64,000 nucleotides of DNA from Balanoglossus misakiensis. Taxonomy: Eukaryota > Hemichordata. The stretch covers positions 4,092,001-4,156,000 of the forward strand of contig CM082590.2 in the NCBI GenBank assembly GCA_040954595.2. Direction: 5' to 3'. How positions within the stretch are numbered: position 1 is the stretch's first letter; each line of letters begins with the position of its first letter. The position numbers and the translations under genes were made by a program. Shown in pieces: positions 1-11,687 of the stretch. Below the pieces are notes generated by a model. That model was not told the origin of the DNA and ran no database searches. It saw only the letters and a list, made by a program, of their open reading frames with translations.

Positions 1-900
1 ATTTTAATACTGCAGATTAGTTCAAGGTTTTCATATCAAGCTACAGTACCTGAAAAAAAAAATTGTAATCGCTGACACCCCCCACCCCCAATCATTATCA
101 ATTAGAACACTTGGCTTCACACAGGTTGTTTGTTTACGATTGTGAAACACTGTTCACTAAATATGGTGCAGCATTTAATACTGCAAGTTAGTTCAAAGTT
201 TTCATATCAAGCTACAGTACCTGAAACAAAAATTTGTAATCACTGACACCCCCCTCCCCTGACACCCCCCACCCCCGATCATTACCAATTATAACACACC
301 ATGCAGCGAACCCTCGATCGTGATTCGTCAATATGACGTCACGTGACCTTAGTCATTTCGAACTGTTGCCTCGGGCATCAGTTCGATCGGTTTGGTGTGT
401 TTTAAAACACATGATGACTGACATATTCGGGCAACAGTGTATTTTTAATGACCTCTGGACTGCCAGTCACACCAAAACAGTCTGTTTTCCCTCGGGCTAT
501 GCCCTCGGGAAAACAAGACTGTTTTAGTTGTGACAAGCAGCACCCTCGGTCATCAAAATACACTGTTGCCCTCATTGTCAGTCATCATGTGTATACTGCA
601 GATTAGTTCAAAGTTTTCATATCAAGCTACAGTACCTGAAACAAAAATTTGTAATCACTGACACCCCCCAACCCTGACAACCCCCCACCCCCGATCATTT
701 CCACACAGGTTATTTGTTTATTTTGAAACACTGTTCACTTAAGAACACATGCTTGGTAAAATTATTAATGAAATTAATCACATCATGGTGCAGCATTTTA
801 ATACTGCAGGTTAGTTTAAAGTTCTCATATCAAGCTACAGTACCTGAAACAAAAATGTGTAATCACTGACAACCCCCTTCCCCCATCATTATCAATAAGA
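1..900. repeat. Four copies of a roughly 110-bp motif
   Basis: TACTGCAGATTAGTTCAAAG plus TTTTCATATCAAGCTACAGT and an AATCACTGACACCCCCC tail recur at about 1, 172, 594 and 793. The CCCCCAC tail varies in length. The first copy is cut by the window edge. Confidence 0.85.
296..600. mobile_element. Foldback element with GGGCAACAGTGTATTT arms (copy 1)
   Basis: Matches 30063-30379 over its length, with the same inverted arms (about 409-456 and 549-596) and the ACACACCATGCAGCGAACCC start. It interrupts the four-copy repeat at the start of the window. A 64-codon frame inside has no recognisable product. Confidence 0.75.
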
Positions 901-1219
901 ACACCTTGGTTTCACACAGGTTGTTTGTTTACAATTGTGAAACACTGTTCATGTTATAACACCACCAATTCCATAGTGTACAATTATTAACTAGTTTGAT
1001 AAATCAGAAACTTCTGAGTGCGTTGTTACTTATACGGTATTTCATGTTTGAGAGTGCAAGGTTATGACATCCCCAAATCTGACTGGCCAGGTCAGAATGG
1101 GAACACCCACATGTGTGCAAGTTTTAATAAAATACACCTGAGAGCATGACTGCACCCAGCAGATCACCCATTTACAAAGCTTTGTGTCATTACATGTGAG
1201 TATGATATTTTTATTTCTA

Positions 1220-1229
1220 TAAGTATCAC

Positions 1230-1264
<35 letters not shown>

Positions 1265-1700
1265 CCACCATCATCATCATCATCAGTATCACCATCTAAA
1301 CCATCATTATCACCATCTAAACCATTATCACCATCATCACCATCAGTATCACCATCATCACCATTATTATCACCATCATCACCATCATTATTATCACTAT
1401 TATCACCATCATTATTATCACTATTATCACCATCAGCATCACCATCACCACCATTATTATCACCATCATTATTATCACTATTATCACCATCAGTATCACC
1501 ATCACCACCATTATTATCACCATCATCATCACCATCACCACCACTATTATCACCATCAGTATCACCATCACCACCACTATTATCACCATCATCACCATCA
1601 TCATCACCATCACCACCATTATTATCTTAATCAGTATCACCAGTACCACCAGATTCACCATCATTGTCATCACTATTATCACCACCAGTATTATCATATT
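1220..1700. repeat. (ATC)n / CACCATCAT microsatellite
   Basis: A long interrupted run of ATC, ACC and ATT triplets. The long open frame it leaves on the minus strand (Met/Val/Ile only) is an artefact of triplet repetition, not a gene. A shorter related tract lies at 2485-2590. Confidence 0.95.
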
Positions 1701-1754
1701 CAACACCGCTATGTTACGGTTAAAACTGCTGTACCAGTTAGTACAGATCTCCAT

Positions 1755-3600
1755 TTACCATGGTAACTGTATTTAAATTTGCATGCATGCATTTTGTCTG
1801 AAACACAGACGAACCCGTTACATGATATATTTTACATGTCAAGCAAAATGGCTGCTACATTTGTACATTAAAATGATACGAGGCAACAGGGATTCATATG
1901 TAGTGCATTCCTAGAAAAAAAAGAAAACTTTATTTAATTCATTTAATAACAGGCATATCAATGATATTTATCTATACCAGTCATAAATTTTCACCAACAG
2001 CTCTATGTACTAGGATCATTTTACCCTGGTTTGTACAAACACATTTGCTTTGCAAAACTCTGTACACAGAATCACAAAGTATGTAATGCCAACTATGCAT
2101 AAACATTAGGCTACCAATTCTGACGAATATTTCAGATGAATGTGACTGATTGTCTGGATGAAAATACATCTCTGTGTAACGTATATTTATGGTTAAATTA
2201 AACCTTTACTAACATTATTATTTCTGTTATTTTATACCACTACAACCACAATGCCAAAGCTAACGCTAGTAACAGATACAACATTACACCCATTATTCTG
2301 GAGTAAATTAAGACCACTAAGAAACAAATATTAACCACCTATACCACTCAAGACATATTCATTCTCCAACCTATTGCGTCTCAAAGCATCCTGAAGATTC
2401 ACCAAAACCAGACAATACCACATTGACATATGCTCTGCAGAAACTACTATTATTGGTGTCTTTCTTACACAGATTTAAAGAACTAATCATCATCATCATT
2501 GTTACTGTTTTTGTAACATCTTCATCATCATCATTGTCATCATCATCATCCTCATTATAATCATCATCATTATCATCATCATCATTGTAGTCATTATTTT
2601 TAGTTATTTTATTATGATCCTCCTATTATTCATCCTATTATTCCTAATCATTTTTTTTTCTCATATTACATTTGTCTTTCAATTGTCATTGATTTTAAGA
2701 ATATTACTGCTCCAATTTCAATGTGACTGGTGTGATCTTCCTCTTTGCCGTAATTTGCATTTGAACATCATGAAGTTAATCCAAACTGAATAGCAGATGC
2801 CTACCATGTCGTTTTTAATCCTCCCTACCTTAAATTGGTTTTAAGCTACCTAAGTGAGTGATGAAAATCTCATAATATGGCCGACACAATTTCAAGATGG
2901 CCGATTTTTCCCATGTTTAAGAAATGGGAGTTCATGAGCTAAAGTGATATTGAGTCTTTCTGAATCTTTGTAACAGAAAAAATAACAAAATGTGAAAAAA
3001 GTTTAATGAGTTTGATATGTTAAGTACAAAGACAGACATGTTTGACCAAAGGAAGTCATAACATACAGTAAACATATCATTTATTCTATCTCTTACTACA
3101 GTGAGTTGTCGACTTTTTACCCAGAATGCAATTATTATTATGTGATTTGACCCCCTAGCACAAAGTGAACACCTATTAAAGGCAGCCAGAATTCTGCACC
3201 ATCTGCCAATTATGCAATATTTGAGCTGTCAAGTAAAACAATAAAGTAAATCGTATAAAAATTTTTACTTCCCTGCTCAAAGATTGGCTGCAATAATGTA
3301 CATCCATTTCTGTAATCTTCAACTTTTTCCCACAAGTCCTGTCGGCTAGATCACATGGAAAGTTCCTCCTGCAATTTAAGAAAGTTGAAAACAATTTTGA
3401 GCACAAAATAAAACTTTCAAAAAATATAGAAATCATGGGTAAGAGGAACTCATATGTTTTCATCTTCAAATTTGTATACAGTTGTTTATAAAACTGTTGC
3501 CAGTTCTCATCCACATATAAAAATGAGATAACTACAGAGCCTTATATTATAATCCTAAATTTTAAAATTTAGGAGAACATTTACTATAGTTCTAAGCAGG
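1755..3600. other. No gene recognised
   Basis: Unique-looking AT-rich DNA with a second short (ATC)n tract at 2485-2590. Open frames here are short and show no codon bias or domain I can recognise. Confidence 0.6.
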
Positions 3601-3604
3601 AAAG

Positions 3605-3957
3605 TTAAAGGACAAAGTCTCTCTTTGCTACCCTTTTCCCATTAATTATGTTTGATACAAGACACCGTTTATGTTAATGTATATGTGGATATATAGTGAA
3701 TCAACGTTCAACCACACACACCTTCCATCCCGCTTGTAGACATTAGAGTGAAAAACTCGCCAAAATGAATAATCAGTGTCTACCATTTATTCATTTTGGG
3801 TGAGCTTTCACTCTCATATCATACAAGTGGTATGGAATTTGTGTGTTGTTGAACGTACATTCACTACATATACAAATGTTCATTAACATAAACAGTGTGT
3901 TGTATCAAACCTAATTAATGGGAAAAGGGCAGGGAGAGAGAGACTTTGTCCGTTTAA
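3605..3957. mobile_element. Foldback element, full copy (TTAAAGGACAAAGTC ends)
   Basis: The 353-bp element is a large imperfect palindrome: arms of about 170 bp run from TTAAAGGACAAAGTCTCTCT inward, with GAATAATCAGTGTCTACCAT in the centre and the mirror copy ending GAGACTTTGTCCGTTTAA. TTAA occurs at both ends. Partial copies are at 44255-44620, 45030-45228 and 52880-53174. No coding content. Confidence 0.85.
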
Positions 3958-4679
3958 CTTCCTAGGCTGAGAATACTGAAATACTTGAATAGACGCAGAC
4001 ATGGTCAATTGTCAATAGTCTCCTCAGTAAAAGCCCAGAAAATGTTACCACAGGCAGTTCAACATTAAGATGATACAGTTGGTGTTTGAATCAAGGGTGC
4101 TATTCTTTGGAACTTTATGCAAATGTGCAATTCAGATCATTGACTCAGAACAGCAGCTCACATTGTAAAATATTGGAAAATGCTTCACAAATCATCATTG
4201 ATAATCATGATCACACCGAAAAAAGATTAGATAGCACAATTTTATTCCTACACTTTACATGGGGTGTAGTTGCAGTGCAGTGTACAGACTAAAACTGCAA
4301 TGGAATTCTCTGCAATTCTTACTCTCAATCTTGCCTTACTTTATGAATATTTTGTATACTAGTATGATTGTCATAATGGCAACAGAAAAAATGTCCCTCT
4401 CATTATCAAAAGGCCCTTAAAGTGGAGACCACCGGCAAAAATGACCTCAAATCTCTGATCCTAGATTCACCACTGCACAAACACACATTGTGTCCGCTGT
4501 GGAAAAATCCTATTGACAGGCTAAAAATATTGTGTATGGAGACATTTACATAACCAAAACAAAAAAGTCCCACTATTTATACAAAGTATGTTATCAGTGA
4601 CCAGATGTGTTTGCCAACCTTTATATGCCAAGGTTCAGAAGCGCAGCTGCAGCTGTTTCTGAGATCTAGGTGAACAAAA

Positions 4680-5590
4680 AATTAAAATGACTCAAGAAAA
4701 AAGAAGAAAAAACTCCAGTAATTACAGTAGATTAATTAAGACCCAAAACACCAAAAATTGCCCTAAGAACACAAATTTCACCAACACTTTTCATTACCTA
4801 CTTGAGTTCCCACATGATAATTCCCACAAAATGTCACAGCAATATTGCTTCAAAAGTGGTAAAAACACAAGAATGCAAATATCACCAGAATTGTACAATG
4901 TCTTACTTCAATCACCTTAAGGAATATGCCTACAAAAATTCAAAGCAATCTGACAAACGGTTTCATAGAAAACAATTTTTTGTGCAAAATCCCCCATAAT
5001 TGCCCCAAGAACACAAATATGGAAATTTCACCAACAAGGTATGTACGACAGCTTACTTTGGTTATCCCTAGGAACATGCCTACCAAAATCCTAATGATTC
5101 TGGACAAGAGGTTTCAGAGAAATGATTTTTTTACCAAAAATCATAAAAATTACCCAAAAATTACAAATATGCAAATTATGCAACAAACTGGAAAAAATGA
5201 CTTAGATTACCTATTGGAAGCTTCATAATAAATTTTAAAGCAATCAACCCATGATTGTTTACAGTCTATAATATAAAAAAAGACTAAAATCTTCATAAAA
5301 ATAGAAAATTCATGATATTAACTAAAAACTTTGAGGACTGTGTGAGGTTCAGTGGTTGACATAAGGTACATGCATACCAATTTTCAAAGCAATTTGCCCA
5401 ATAGTTGTTGAGTTCCAGAGTTTTGACCAATTTCACATTTTCAAGCTAATTTGCATATTTTTGAGAATGTCAACTTCGTTTATATCCACCAAATATCAAG
5501 GTGATATGCAAAGTGGTTTCCAAGTTTTTTTATTTGGAATGACATACATACCATGGGACCTTAACACAATGTTTCAGTCAACTTTATGAG
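4680..5590. repeat. Dispersed non-coding repeat (partner at 29100-29910)
   Basis: Shared phrases include GAGTTCCAGAGTTTTGACCA against GAGTTTCTGAGTTTTCGACC, followed by AATTTCACATTTTC and CTAATTTGCATATTTT. A block of repeated 'AAATTGCCC.AAGAACACAAAT' lines precedes them. Identity is moderate and order is conserved. The element type is unknown. Short open frames over it come from A-rich composition. Confidence 0.7.
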
Positions 5591-6145
5591 CGTTGCTACT
5601 CTAGTGAAATTCAAGTTGTAATTGCTCGGATAGAAATTTGTCTAGTCATGCTTTATATGGATAGTTTTGGTTAGCTATGGAACTACTGACTATTTGGCTT
5701 GTTGTGTGAATACGACTATGAGTAAACATTCATACAAACTCGTTATTATGATATAAAAAGCCTAAAAATGCATCTGAAACCAAATTGTTCGCTTACTATG
5801 AATATGTGTAATAAAATTGAATCCTTCGTCAGTGCTGGCCGGGGTCACAAATTATGTCACAGCATGTTTTTTCGTAAACACGATATTAAATTTAATTAAA
5901 AAGGAACTAATGTACTCACTGAAACGTTCAAGTCGACCAACGATATTCCATGCACTCTGTGTAACATCTTCAGAGGGACTCCACTGTCAAACGCGCACAC
6001 AAATCATAATATTCTCGTCAGAGAGATAAAGTCCGCCATGACACCTTGTGACGCCATCGTGTAAAATTCCATTACGTTGGACAACTTCCACTGCCTGCGC
6101 TAGAAATACACAAGAAACTTGAACTGTTCATGATAAAACTTGCAC

Positions 6146-6261
6146 CTGGACCTCTGGCGAATACTTGGAACCAGTATTTCAGGAATAATATTCCATTTTG
6201 AGGGCTTCGCGCTCCATTCAATCCGAGCGATGGAAGTCAGAAATTCAAATCGCCCCGCCAT
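6146..6261 (-). CDS. Possible first exon of an unidentified gene
   Basis: The ATG at 6261 opens MAGRFEFLTSIARIEWSAKP and runs to a donor, CCAG|GTGCAAG (38 codons plus 2 bases). A further candidate exon with a good donor (TTTCA|GTGAGTAC) lies near 5920-5985 on the same strand. The surrounding DNA (5900-6550) is richer in CpG than its neighbours, as at many promoters. I recognise no protein family, and this could be chance. Confidence 0.2.
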
Positions 6262-6559
6262 GACACCACGACTATACAGCGCCGCCAACGCCACCTTTTG
6301 TTTTTGTCTCTTCACAGCTCCGAGTCAGCTGGCTCCAAGTACGAGTGTTCATTGCAAGCCGTGTAATATATAAGGCCACATGGGCCAGACTGCTATGAAA
6401 GTTTCCCCGGGCAGTGTATCTAATACAGTGGATGTTATATAGCGATTCCCTTTCGCTACAGTCACGGTGACGAGCAAAGCCATCCTTTCCTTTTAGCGTA
6501 TAGCGCAGTCAGCGTGGGAATGGGCGGGGGAACAGACCAGTACTGGAAAGTAAAACTGT

Positions 6560-8380
6560 AAAAGTAAAACGTCTTTTCATATTTTAATAGACGAACTCTG
6601 CAAAAGTTTTATTCCCAAACATGAATTTTGAGATATTTAAAACTTGTATTTGATAGCAATTTAGGCCTACACTGGCCTACAGAATCAACATTTTTTTCAC
6701 ATCGAGTAGGCTCGGATGCGTAACATTATGTACCGATCATGCCGATTTTGGAGAGAAAATTGTCCCCAAATGGCAAATATTTCCCTCAGCCCATAATTGG
6801 TGGGATAAATTCGTAGAGTCTGGTCGGAATGTCGGTTGATGAAGAGATGGGAACACGAGTAGAGTAGATTTAAACGCCAATGATAGGCCAATGACTTTAT
6901 TTCAAAAAGAATCAACCGTGGATATACTGGACAAGGCCTGTAGTCCAGGCTGGACCCCACTCTGGAACGAACTCCTTTAGTGTAGAACAGGGTGTAGAAT
7001 GAACTGAAATGTGTTGGAACCCCCTGACTTTAGGAGCTGAAATCCACTCCTTTGTATATGCTGTAAAAGACAATAAATTTTCGCGAAATACGCGAGAGCC
7101 AAAATAGCGTGAAAATAAAAAGTCGCGTAATTTTTTTTGAAGATGACGATGCAGTGAATGAAATAAGAGAACGCGAATATTAAAACTCGGGAATTAGTGG
7201 GGCAGTTAACCAAAAAATCGTGCACTTTGGGTTAAAAGCATGAAACTTGGTACACTTATGCATTGACCCATGGCGGCCATTTTATGATATGGATCCAAAA
7301 TGACAGCGCCCTCTTGTGGCCAGAAACTGACATTCACACTTTCCCCCCATTAATGGCACTTTTTGGTCATTTGTAACACTCAGAAACAGGAATGTGGGTT
7401 GTAAAACATGCTTGCTACCATACATTCATGTGTATATTATCCTAATCCTGATATTATTAAAGTGTAAACATCTTCTGCATCTAAACGACCCGTTTTCAGA
7501 AATTCGAGTATGATACGATTATAACCAAATTTCTTCCAGGAATTCTGAGTTTAATTTCCATCACACTGTTTAGTAACATCCCATGGGAAATGAATCAGCA
7601 TTTAGGATAAACTATTTGCAAGCCACTGAAAAGACTGGAAAGACAGATGCGCCCTCATAGTTGTATTGAATGATTGATTTTCCTTTATCTAGTTTCCTTT
7701 TGTGTACATTTTTTCGAGTGTTCGTAATTTTCTGTTTGATGTTTATTTTTCCCTTTGGTGTTTTGTTTTTAACTGTCACAGAGGTTATTAATAAAACGTC
7801 ACAGATGTTTCCTTATTGGCCTAGCTTTGAGTTTAAATTCATAATGGCTGTGTGAGGGCGCTAGATTTATGGAAAGGGTGTACACCACTTTGCAGGTTCT
7901 AAGTTGGACTTGTCTGGTCGCCTGCCCCATTTCTGTAGCATGGCTGCATTGTGTTACATGAAAAGGTCAAGTAAGGGAAAAACCATTCGATTTCAGGGGG
8001 GTTAAGGATTTTGGTATGTGATCCAGTTATTTTCACCCTGTATGTTTACAGCATTTTTTTCTATTGCCAGACCTACTTTTTTTCTCAATGCATTGCAGAA
8101 GGTATACTCAGAAATCATAAAAAATTCAATTCAATATTTTTTTTCATTTGCCCCTCTGGGCAGTTTGCCGTGAAATAAAAAATCTCAAATATGAGTTCTA
8201 ATTTTTTGATGCCAAAAATGTATTTTGAAATTTTCCATGAATCTGTCCAATGAACTACTAGGCGTAGGAATGTTTACAACAGATATAAAATGAATATTTC
8301 AGCATTAAATTTTTAATAATATCTTCATCCTAAGAGCATCAATCATACATTTTGATAAAAGTAAAAAAAAATACAAGACA
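6560..8380. other. No gene recognised
   Basis: Mixed AT-rich sequence with two AGCGCCCTCT-type phrases near 7300 and scattered short open frames. Nothing here has a domain, a splice pattern or a clear repeat structure. Confidence 0.55.
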
Positions 8381-8424
8381 TTGGTATGACTTGTTTAATT
8401 AGAACCTTTTATGTTGTATGTGTG

Positions 8425-8565
8425 TATGTACTGGTATGTGTATTTTATGTATGTATGTATGTATGTATGTATGTATGTATGTATGTATGTATGTATGTAT
8501 GTATGTATGTATGTATGTATGCATGCATGCATGCATGCATGTATGTATGTATGTATGTATGTATG
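8425..8565. repeat. (ATGT)n microsatellite
   Basis: About 28 tandem ATGT units with a short ATGC interruption at 8521-8540. The Tyr/Val/Cys/Met open frame over it is not a gene. Confidence 0.97.
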
Positions 8566-9404
8566 AACCAATCTATGTATAGAATAAAAACATTACACCG
8601 TCACGCTACAATTAGTCAATAATCTTTACCCTTCCCATGGCTAAGATACGAAAATGGCGTCTATGCACCCATCTCTCTACTTTGCATACATAACACTTCA
8701 ATAAACAGCCACAGACATTCAGTGCTGAGTGAAGAAGCAAAATTCTTCTGACTGTTGTTTCTTCATGTTGGAAAGAAGTTTCTCTATTTGAAATCCCTTA
8801 TTTTCCGATCAAATTTTTCAAGATCATTTCAGTTTTTTTAAATTGTGACAATTATACTTAAATAGAGTTTAAGTAAGTATGAATTTGTGGTGAACATTTG
8901 GTGGACTTCCAGTCACCCATTTTTAAATGAAAATAGAAAACATAAAATTCATACTCTCCCTGTCAAAAAAGGTTTCCAAAGATAGGTAACAATTTTAGCA
9001 TTTTTACCCATTGTTGATGAGTTGCCATCTGTGAAGAGAACGAACTTTGTGAAAAGAAGGGATTTTGAATAATGTACTTGTGCAAACATTATATTGTATG
9101 TGTATTGGACAACAAAATGCCTTGGAAAGCAATACCATTCTACGGACATTATTCTACACTCATTTCAGTATTTTCTTTAGAAAACTGTCTTCCACTAGCA
9201 ATTTTCTGGTTAACATAAAAAAGTAATTAATTCCAAGAAATCTTTCATCGCTCATGAAAATCTCCCAAAATTAATGACCTAACCAATCAACTGAAAAAAA
9301 AACTGAATATAGAATGTTAGCTATTGTGTTTATGCAATTTCTGAGTAGATATTTTGCAATAAAGGAAGCTTCCTTATGGACTTGCTAAGTATATTTTTTT
9401 TGGT

Positions 9405-11590
9405 TTGTTTGACAAGATATTGTCTATACGAATGAGCTTTGACCATTCTTGCATTCATGTCCATGTACATGATGTGTCTATAGACATATTGTGACAGACA
9501 AATTATTACAACTCTGGTATTCTGTTTACAATGTACTGACTTCAAGTAAAGTTGTTCACATTGACTTCATAAATGATCTGTGTCCATTCTTGCATTCATG
9601 TCCATGTACGTGATGTGTCCATAGACATATTGTGATCAGACAAATTATTACAACTCTGGTATTCTGTTTACAATGTACTGACTTCAAGTAAAGTTGTTCA
9701 CATTGACTTCATAAATGATCTGTGTCCATTCTTGCATTCATGTCCATGTACGTGATGTGTCCATAGACATATTGTGATCAGACAAATTATTACAACTCTG
9801 GTATTCTGTTTACAATGTACTGACTTCAAGTAAAGTTGTTCACATTGACTTCATAAATGATCTGTGTCCATTCTTGCATTCATGTCCATGTACATGATGT
9901 GTCTATAGACATATTGTGATCAGACAAATTATTACAACTCTGGTATTCTGTTTACAATGTACTGACTTCAAGTAAAGTTGTTCACATTGACTTCATAAAT
10001 GATCTGTGTCCATTCTTCCATTCATGTCCATGTACGTGATGTGTCTATAGACATTTTGTGATCAGACAAATTATTACAACTCTGGTATTCTGTTTACAAT
10101 GTACTGACTTCAAGTAAAGTTGTTCACATTGACTTCATAAATGATCTGTGTCCATTCTTGCATTCATGTCCATGTACGTGATGTGTCTATAGACATATTG
10201 TGATCAGACAAATTATTACAACTCTGGTATTCTGTTTACAATGTACTGACTTCAAGTAAAGTTGTTCACATTGACTTCATAAATGATCTGTGTCCATTCT
10301 TGCATTCATGTCCATGTACGTGATGTGTCCATAGACATATTGTGATCAGACAAATTATTACAACTCTGGTATTCTGTTTACAATGTACTGACTTCAAGTA
10401 AAGTTGTTCACATTGACTTCATAAATGTCTGTGTCCATTCTTGCATTCATGTCCATGTACGTGATGTGTCCATAGACATATTGTGATCAGACAAATTATT
10501 ACAACTCTGGTATTCTGTTTACAATGTACTGACTTCAAGTAAAGTTGTTCACATTGACTTCATAAATGATCTGTGTCCATTCTTGCATTCATGTCCACGT
10601 ACGTGATGTGTCTATAGACATATTGTGATCAGACAAATTATTACAACTCTGGTATTCTGTTTACAATGTACTGACTTCAAGTAAAGTTGGTCACATTGAC
10701 TTCATAAATGATCTGTGTCCATTCTTGCATTCATGTCCATGTACGTGATGTGTCTATAGACATATTGTGATCAGACAAATTATTACAACTCTGGTATTCT
10801 GTTTACAATGTACTGACTTCAAGTAAAGTTGTTCACATTGACTTCATAAATGATCTGTGTCCATTCTTGCATTCATGTCCATGTACGTGATGTGTCTATA
10901 GACATATTGTGATCAGACAAATTATTACAACTCTGGTATTCTGTTTACAATGTACTTCAAGTAAAGTTGTTCACATTGACTTCGTAAATGATCTGTGTCC
11001 ATTCTTGCATTCATGTCCATGTACGTGATGTGTCTATAGACATATTGTGATCAGACAAATTATTACAACTCTGGTATTCTGTTTACAATGTACTGACTTC
11101 AAGTAAAGTTGTTCACATTGACTTCATAAATGATCTGTGTCCATTCTTGCATTCATGTCCATGTACGTGATGTGTCTATAGACATATTGTGATCAGACAA
11201 ATTATTACAACTCTGGTATTCTGTTTACAATTTACTGACTTCAAGTAACGTTGTTCACATTGACTTCATAAATGATCTGTGCCCATTCTTGCATTCAGAC
11301 ATTTTGTGATAAGACAAATTATTACAACTCTGGTATTCTGTTTACAATGTATACATACTGACTTCAAGTAATGTTGTTCACATTGACTTCATAAATGATC
11401 TGTGTCCATTCTTGCATTCATGTCCATGTACGTGATGTGTCTATAGACATATTGTGATCAGACAAATTATTACAACTCTGGTATTCTGTTTACAATGTAC
11501 TGACTTCAAGTAAAGTTGTTCACATTGACTTCATAAATGATCTGTGTCCATTCTTGCATTCATGTCCATGTGATGTGTCCATAGGCATAT
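9405..11590. repeat. 142-bp tandem satellite, about 15 copies
   Basis: The phrase GTTGTTCACATTGACTTCAT returns every 142 bp (9551, 9693, 9835 and on). Copies are nearly identical over the middle of the array; the first is diverged and those near 11240-11400 carry indels. Each unit contains a short dyad around GTCCATGTACATGATGTGTC. The array ends about 100 bp beyond the stop codon of the ROCO gene, so it lies in the 3' UTR or just outside it. No coding potential is seen. Confidence 0.95.
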
Positions 11591-11687
11591 CGAGACGAGG
11601 ACAGATTAAACTCCAGTGTTTGCCCCAGAAATTATAATGGTGGCAAATTTGCATAGAAATAATTGTTATGCCCATGATGTTATCTGT

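Noticed and set aside
1317-1754. 145-codon open frame on the minus strand
   Set aside because: It consists of Met/Val/Ile runs produced by the (ATC)n microsatellite.
8386-8622. 78-codon open frame on the plus strand
   Set aside because: Product of the (ATGT)n microsatellite.
9405-11590. Regular 142-bp repeats considered as a CRISPR-like array
   Set aside because: The whole unit is conserved with no variable spacers, and the DNA is from an animal.
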